From Begonia masoniana (Eukaryota; Streptophyta; Magnoliopsida; Cucurbitales; Begoniaceae): a DNA stretch of 64,000 nt. The notes beneath the pieces are model-generated. The model ran no database searches. It was not told the DNA's origin and saw nothing but the letters and a program-made list of their open reading frames with translations. Positions within the stretch are counted from its first letter, which is position 1. Every line of letters starts with the position of its first letter. The stretch spans positions 1,543,982-1,607,981 of the forward strand of contig CM039509.1 in assembly GCA_022432975.1 (NCBI GenBank), written 5' to 3'. Position numbers and translations under genes: made by a program. This document shows, in pieces, positions 58,468 through 64,000 of this stretch.

Positions 58468-61400
58468 TGTTAACTTAAAATATGTTTAAGTCTAACTATG
58501 TTTTTTATGATTGTGATTAACGTGAAAAATATAAATTGATGATTATACGAAATGAGTGATATTATTATTTATTGCAGTTAATTGAGAATGCCCTTTTACA
58601 AAGGGTATTATGTTTTATAACATTTTTGATTAAGTGTTATTAGTTGAGACTGGTGCATGCATAATGCCAAAAGGAACGTCAACCGCTGTCAAAGCATATT
58701 TGAAAGTCATCCGGTAGATATGTCTACCAAAAGTAATGTCGACCAAAACCAAGTATGACTCTGCAACAATAAAGTCGACCGAATTTTGAAGTCTACCGAA
58801 AGCAATGTCGACCAAAACCAAGTATGTCTCTGCAACAATAAAGTCGACCGAATTTTGAAGTCTATCGAAAGCAATGTCGATCAAAACCAAGTATGACTCT
58901 GCAACAATAAAGTCGACCGAATTTTGAAGTCTACCGAAAGCAATGTCGACCAAAACCAAGTATGACTCTACAACAATAAAGTCGACCGAATTTTGAAATC
59001 TACCGAAAGCAATGTCGACCAAAACCAAGTATGACTCTGCAACAATAAAGTCGACAATTTTGAAGTCTACCGAAAGCAATGTCGACCAAAACCAAGTATG
59101 ACTCTGCAACAATAAAGTCAACCAGATTTTGAAGTCTACCGAAAGCAATGTCGACCAAAACCAAGTATGACTCTGCAACAATAAAGTCGACCGGATTTTG
59201 AAGTCTACCGAAAGCAATGTCGACCAAAACCAAGTATGACTCTGCAACAATAAAGTCGACCGAATTTTGAAGTCTACCGAAAGCAATGTCGACCAAAACC
59301 AAGTATGACTCTGCAACAATAAAGTCGACCGAATTTTGAAGTCTACCGAAAGCAATGTCGACCAAAACCAAGTATGACTCTGCAACAATAAAGTCGACCG
59401 AATTTTGAAGTCTACCGAAAGCAATGTCGACCAAAACCAAGTATGACTCTACAACAATAAAGTCGACCGAATTTTGAAATCTACCGAAAGCAATGTCGAC
59501 CAAAACCAAGTATGACTCTACAACAATAAAGTCGACCGAATTTTGAAATCTACCGAAAGCAATGTCGACCAAAACCAAGTATGACTCTGCAACAATAAAG
59601 TCGACCAGATGCTGAAGTCTACCGAAACCAATGACGACCAAAATCAAGTCATCCAGATTTCTGAAGTCTACCGAAATAAATGACGACCAAAACTAAGTCG
59701 ACCTGATTTTGAAGAAGTCTTCCGCCGCGCGTAATATCTACTGCAAACCACAACGACTAGCTTTTTACGTACGGATTCTTCAACGGTCATATTTTTTGTA
59801 CGGAAACAAGGAGTCGTCCGAATGTGAAGCAGATTTCGGACACGAGTATTAAAAGACGATTGAAGCTTGAGAGAACAACTTTTTCCAACAATAAAGTCGA
59901 CCGAATTTTGAAGTCTACCGAAAGCAATGTCGACCAAAACCAAGTATGACTCTGCAACAATAAAGTCGACCGAATTTTGAAGTCTACCGAAAGCAATGTC
60001 GACCAAAACCAAGTATGACTCTGCAACAATAAAGTCGACCGAATTTTGAAGTCTACCGAAAGCAATGTCGACCAAAACCAAGTATGACTCTGCAACAATA
60101 AAGTCGACCGAATTTTGAAGTCTACCGAAAGCAATGTCGACCAAAACCAAGTATGACTCTGCAACAATAAAGTCGACCGAATTTTGAAGTCTACCGAAAG
60201 CAATGTCGACCAAAACCAAGTATGACTCTGCAACAATAAAGTCGACCGAATTTTGAAGTCTACCGAAAGCAATGTCGACCAAAACCAAGTATGACTCTGC
60301 AACAATAAAGTCGACCGAATTTTGAAGTCTACCGAAAGCAATGTCGACCAAAACCAAGTATGACTCTGCAACAATAAAGTCGACCGAATTTTGAAGTCTA
60401 CCGAAAGCAATGTCGACCAAAACCAAGTATGACTCTGCAACAATAAAGTCGACCGAATTTTGAAGTCTACCGAAAGCAATGTCGACCAAAACCAAGTATG
60501 ACTCTGCAACAATAAAGTCGACCGAATTTTGAAGTCTACCGAAAGCAATGTCGACCAAAACCAAGTATGACTCTGCAACAATAAAGTCGACCGAATTTTG
60601 AAGTCTACCGAAAGCAATGTCGACCAAAACCAAGTATGACTCTGCAACAATAAAGTCGACCGAATTTTGAAGTCTACCGAAAGCAATGTCGACCAAAACC
60701 AAGTATGACTCTGCAACAATAAAGTCGACCGAATTTTGAAGTCTACCGAAAGCAATGTCGACCAAAACCAAGTATGACTCTGCAACAATAAAGTCGACCG
60801 AATTTTGAAGTCTACCGAAAGCAATGTCGACCAAAACCAAGTATGACTCTGCAACAATAAAGTCGACCGAATTTTGAAGTCTACCGAAAGCAATGTCGAC
60901 CAAAACCAAGTATGACTCTGCAACAATAAAGTCGACCGAATTTTGAAGTCTACCGAAAGCAATGTCGACCAAAACCAAGTATGACTCTGCAACAATAAAG
61001 TCGACCGAATTTTGAAGTCTACCGAAAGCAATGTCGACCAAAACCAAGTATGACTCTGCAACAATAAAGTCGACCGAATTTTGAAGTCTACCGAAAGCAA
61101 TGTCGACCAAAACCAAGTATGACTCTGCAACAATAAAGTCGACCGAATTTTGAAGTCTACCGAAAGCAATGTCGACCAAAACCAAGTATGACTCTGCAAC
61201 AATAAAGTCGACCGAATTTTGAAGTCTACCGAAAGCAATGTCGACCAAAACCAAGTATGACTCTGCAACAATAAAGTCGACCGAATTTTGAAGTCTACCG
61301 AAAGCAATGTCGACCAAAACCAAGTATGACTCTGCAACAATAAAGTCGACCGAATTTTGAAGTCTACCGAAAGCAATGTCGACCAAAACAATTCTCTCTC

Positions 61401-61924
61401 AACTCTCACGAGCTTAAGTTTGTAATACTCTTTGACTCTCGACACTTCTCTACACCTAAACTTGAGATTTAGCTTTTTGAGAGAGCGTAGTTTTGTGCTC
61501 TATACTTTTCAATATTGTAAAACTTGAAAGATGCAACATTGCAAAACTAGAAATTTCTTAACCTAATCCTTTTTAAAGATGCAAGTGAGTTTTATCTTGA
61601 AGGCAGTGGATTGACGCCCGTGAAGTTCAATCCAAAGTTGTAAGGCAGTAGATCGACGCCCGTGAAGTTCGATCAAGAAATTTCGTTGAGGAGAGGACAA
61701 AGATCTTCAAGGGGAAAACCTTGAAGCGTGGACGTAGGCAAGATTGGCCGAATCACGTAAAAATATCGGTGTCATTCTTTTTCTCTTACTGTTACTTTTA
61801 AGTGTTTGTTGATAATTGCACACTAAGAAAAAATATAAGATAAAACTCACTTGCATCTTTAAAAAGGATTAGGTTAAGAAATTTTTAATTCACCTTCCCC
61901 CTCTTAGACAATCATGATCCTACA
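58468..61924 (+). mobile_element. Solo LTR (3.5 kb) of the TGTTGACTTA copia family, TSD CAAGT
   Basis: Starts TGTTAACTTAAAATATG and ends CTTAGACAATCATGATCCTACA. The perfect target duplication CAAGT (58463-58467, 61925-61929) lies within codons for AVNKL-SQF of the host copia. It shares the family segment CCTTGAAGCGTGGACGTAGG (about 61720) with the LTRs at 3251 and 20126. No internal region remains. Confidence 0.94.
58735..61386 (+). repeat. 69-bp tandem repeat array in the solo LTR
   Basis: The unit is 69 bp (GTCGACCGAATTTTGAAGTC, TACCGAAAGCAATGTCGACC, then AAAACCAAGTATGACTCTGC and AACAATAAA). The first block, about 58735-59640, has about 13 variable units with substitutions and small deletions; the second, about 59885-61386, has about 22 almost identical units. 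Between them (59641-59884) lies diverged sequence. 69 is divisible by three and the unit lacks stops on the minus strand, which creates long chance reading frames. Confidence 0.95.
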
Positions 61925-62039
61925 CAAGTTGTCACAGTTTATGCATTCCCCGACTACTACACACTGGGGAGCAGTGAAACGCTTGCTCTGGTACTTAAAT
62001 GGTACACGAGATCTTGGTATCAATCTCTGTGGCCGTATT

Positions 62040-63831
62040 TAGGGGTGATCAAGAACTGAGAACCGAGCTATTTGGTCTGGTTCTGGTCGGTTCTGAGGAA
62101 AAAAAAAAAAAAGAATTTCGGTTCTGTCTAATGCAGAACCGAAATTTCCGGTTCGGTTCTCGGTTATAATGGGACAGAACATGGAGAACCGACCCGGACC
62201 ACTACCAGAATGCCTTAGCCTTGTGCCCTAACTATCGTCCACTCGAGTTTCTGTTTCTCACTTCTCTGTTCTCTCAGTCTCATTCATCTTCGCAAATCGC
62301 AGAGACGCAGACTCGAGTCTATCGCCCTCGCCCTCGCCCTCGCCGAGATTTGAACGAAATTTCTTTTGGACTTGTTAGGTTTGTTTGGCCTGTTTGTTGC
62401 CGCTGTTTCTCGTTCCAATCGTCAATTTGCTTCCTATTTTGTTCGATTTTATGGTGGTAAGCTTCAATATGACTACCGTATTCGTATTTTTCTAGTTTTA
62501 CTGCTTGTTGATAGAGAAATTGTAATTGTGGATTGGCAGAATTTCGAAGTATGATTTTTCTGTCGTTAATTTTGTGTTATTTCGATTGTTGGGGGAGGGT
62601 TTATAAGCTTTTTGGCTGGGAATATAGGAAACCAGAAGGGGCACCCCCGGCTTGTCCATTTAAGCCTGCATCTAAACAGAACGGCAAGGTGAGTCTGCGT
62701 TGTTTTCTCTTTGTTTCGATTTAATATTTTGATGCTACTGTTTAAAGCTTTTTCTCACTGTAATCAACTTTTGCCGTAGGAGGCCGTGATCATGTAGACT
62801 AGTTTTCTAAGAGTAAATGAATAGAAATTTTTTTGAAATAGATGTAGAGGGATCCAAGATTTTTATTTTTGGTGAGGAACTATCTCTATTGATAAAAAGA
62901 AAATAAAGAAAGGAAAAGGAATAACGTATAACCCTTCTAAAAAAGTTCAAAAAGAAACACTTGCTTTATGGTAATTTCTCTCCAATTAAAGAGAGACGCA
63001 AAAGAATTTATTCTTCCAACTTCGCTCCAAGTCAATTTCTCTGCTCAAAAAAATGCAAAAAAAAAAAAAAAAAGCACTTAGTTTATAGAAATTTCCCTCC
63101 AATTAGTCAGAGGCATGTCGTTCTTCTAACTTCGCTCCAATTGAGATCTTTAGTGATTGTTTCCATGAGGATTGTTCTAATTGAGGATAGATTTTAAATC
63201 ATGGGTCATTAGCATCTGGATGCTATATCCCCTCTCTTTTATTCCGATGAAGGTTTGAGTTCATGCTAGTGGATTGCTTTTCTATTCGATGAAAATTCAT
63301 GTACACTTTTAAAGGATTTATTTTTTAATATAGAAATTGTTTCAAGCAGTTTTAGCATGAAAAAAATGAACAATGCTGTGAGATTACTTAGTGTAGTTAT
63401 ATAACAAAGTCTTTTGAATAGATTTTTAATGCTGCTATGTTATTCATGTCTTAGCAATCTCCCCCTTCTACAACCTGTGGTTTCGACTCTCTCTGCTTGT
63501 TTGATGTCTCAATTTTTAGTGAGTAGTGAATTGTTTTACTTACAATGAATATTATGAATAATTTTTGCAGGTTTGTGTCATGAATATTTATGGTTGGATA
63601 ATAGTATTAAATTAATTGTTTATTTATTTATTTGAATTAATAGTTTACATATCTAATTTTGGAATTTTTTATTAAAAAAAAGTTTGTAATGGGAAAACCG
63701 GAACCGGATCTAAAATTCTGATCCGGTCCTCAAGAAAATTTTAACAGTCCCGGTCTTGAAAATTGAAAATCGAATTTTATTGGTCTGGTCTCAATCTTCC
63801 TCAAAATCGAACCGGACCACGAACACCCCTA
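62040..63831. mobile_element. hAT-like element, TIR TAGGGGTG, imperfect 8-bp TSD
   Basis: 1792 bp with ends TAGGGGTGATC and inverted TAGGGGTGTTC, agreeing with the hAT end pattern. The flanks GCCGTATT and GCCGCATC agree at six of eight bases and split the copia RNase H (LCGRI / QASLH). Subterminal parts are rich in GGTTCGG and CCGGACC. No hAT transposase is seen. A stretch at about 62480-62690 reads [20 protein letters not shown] and ends at AAG|GTGAGT, which looks like a host exon with a donor site; I do not recognise it. Confidence 0.72.
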
Positions 63832-64000
63832 GCCGCATCCAGGCATCTCTTCATGCATATTCTGACGCTGACTGGGGCGGTGATCCGGATGACCGGACAT
63901 CTACCGGGGCCTATGTTGTCTTCCTTGGCAAAAATCCGATTGCTTGGTGTTCCACGAAACAACACACCGTCGCTCGTTCCACTGAGGCCGAGTACCGTGC

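Larger units (their letters stand above)
56049..64000 (+). mobile_element. Decayed Ty1/copia element, runs off the right edge
   Basis: Starts abruptly at the end of copy B without a recognisable LTR, so the 5' end is truncated or the LTR has been lost. It carries gag, protease, integrase and scraps of reverse transcriptase and RNase H, all in plus orientation. It was later cut by a solo LTR (58468-61924) and a hAT-like element (62040-63831). The codon use is more GC-rich than in the copia pair at 34077, so it is a different family. Confidence 0.85.
56194..64000 (+). pseudogene. Copia gag-pol relic with frameshifts and RT deletion
   Basis: ATG 56194 starts MSTSTVAAVSTHLHPV, then the gag N-terminal signature LTSKNYAAWRIQFDLLLHGY. 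Frames shift near 56480 and 56690 (LSIRILDGLDNCYDGLANAI continues gag), and the zinc knuckle is unreadable. Protease WILDSGTSHHIT lies at about 57210; integrase follows at 57745-58101 with FVDYFTKYVWFY, TDNGGKF and EHNGYSERRHRHIVE. Of reverse transcriptase only YVDDLIITGSN (about 58284) and MTRPDIAFAVNKL (58432-58467) remain. After the solo LTR comes SQFMHSPTTTHWGAVKRLLW (61930 on), and after the hAT element RNase H resumes with [18 protein letters not shown] and STEAEYR at the window edge. No protein can be made. Confidence 0.88.

Noticed and set aside
58630..61445. Two overlapping minus-strand reading frames of over 550 codons with periodic VDFIVAESYLVLVDIAFGRL
   Set aside because: They arise from the 69-bp LTR array (23 codons per unit). 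Several frames are open over the same bases, with no start context or domain.

Overview
This is plant nuclear DNA, almost certainly from a eudicot with a repeat-rich genome. The evidence is introns with GT-AG borders, plant Ty1/copia and Ty3/gypsy retrotransposons with iMet-tRNA primer sites, a Cassandra TRIM carrying 5S rRNA sequence, Mutator-like elements with 9-bp target duplications, hAT-type elements, and plant host-gene pieces: a sugar transporter (STP), an Argonaute N-terminus, a GT77-like glycosyltransferase pair, an NADKc-like P-loop kinase and an EAF-like elongation factor. I cannot name the species.

Layout. 1-6272: 3' end of a copia element with RNase H, an accessory ORF and a 3.0-kb LTR packed with a 26-bp tandem repeat. 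6273-13340: an STP hexose transporter gene broken by that element and by a second copia (6448-12584, TSD ATTCC) inserted exactly inside an exon. 13341-15199: intergenic DNA and the left part of segmental-duplication copy A. 15200-28700: a 13.5-kb Mutator-like element (TSD AACTCCATT, TIRs of about 324 bp) inserted in copy A. It holds a decayed transposase gene, a Cassandra LTR (17168-17585), a young deleted gypsy (17871-24091) that itself holds a 2.7-kb solo LTR (20126-22849), a Pack-MULE carrying an Argonaute 5' fragment (25154-26078), and a second gene on the minus strand (26444-27984). 28701-33715: rest of copy A, with a complete four-exon glycosyltransferase gene. 34077-46944: two nearly identical copia elements in a row sharing the middle LTR, one with an 877-base poly(A) tract. 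46945-49350: a minus-strand NADKc-like gene fragment split by a 1.8-kb LTR. 49455-56048: copy B of the duplication with the second glycosyltransferase gene, a foldback MITE and a small element carrying an EAF fragment. 56049-64000: a decayed copia broken by a 3.5-kb solo LTR (58468-61924) and a hAT-like element (62040-63831).

The only genes that look able to make a host protein are the two glycosyltransferase copies. A is intact; B has a frameshift after its first ATG but an in-frame ATG downstream. Everything else is transposon or broken host gene.

The most interesting pattern: the same accessory protein domain is encoded by a class I element (copia, 902-2908) and by a class II element (MULE, 26444-27514). 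Both elements also carry many copies of a short motif in their terminal sequences (RTCGGYAGA-type in the copia LTRs and just upstream of its accessory ORF; GGACGGACG-type in the MULE ends). This resembles the logic of the VANDAL/VANC anti-silencing system, where a transposon protein recognises short motifs amplified in its own element. That link is my inference and is untested. A MULE that carries a captured Argonaute fragment is the second point of note.
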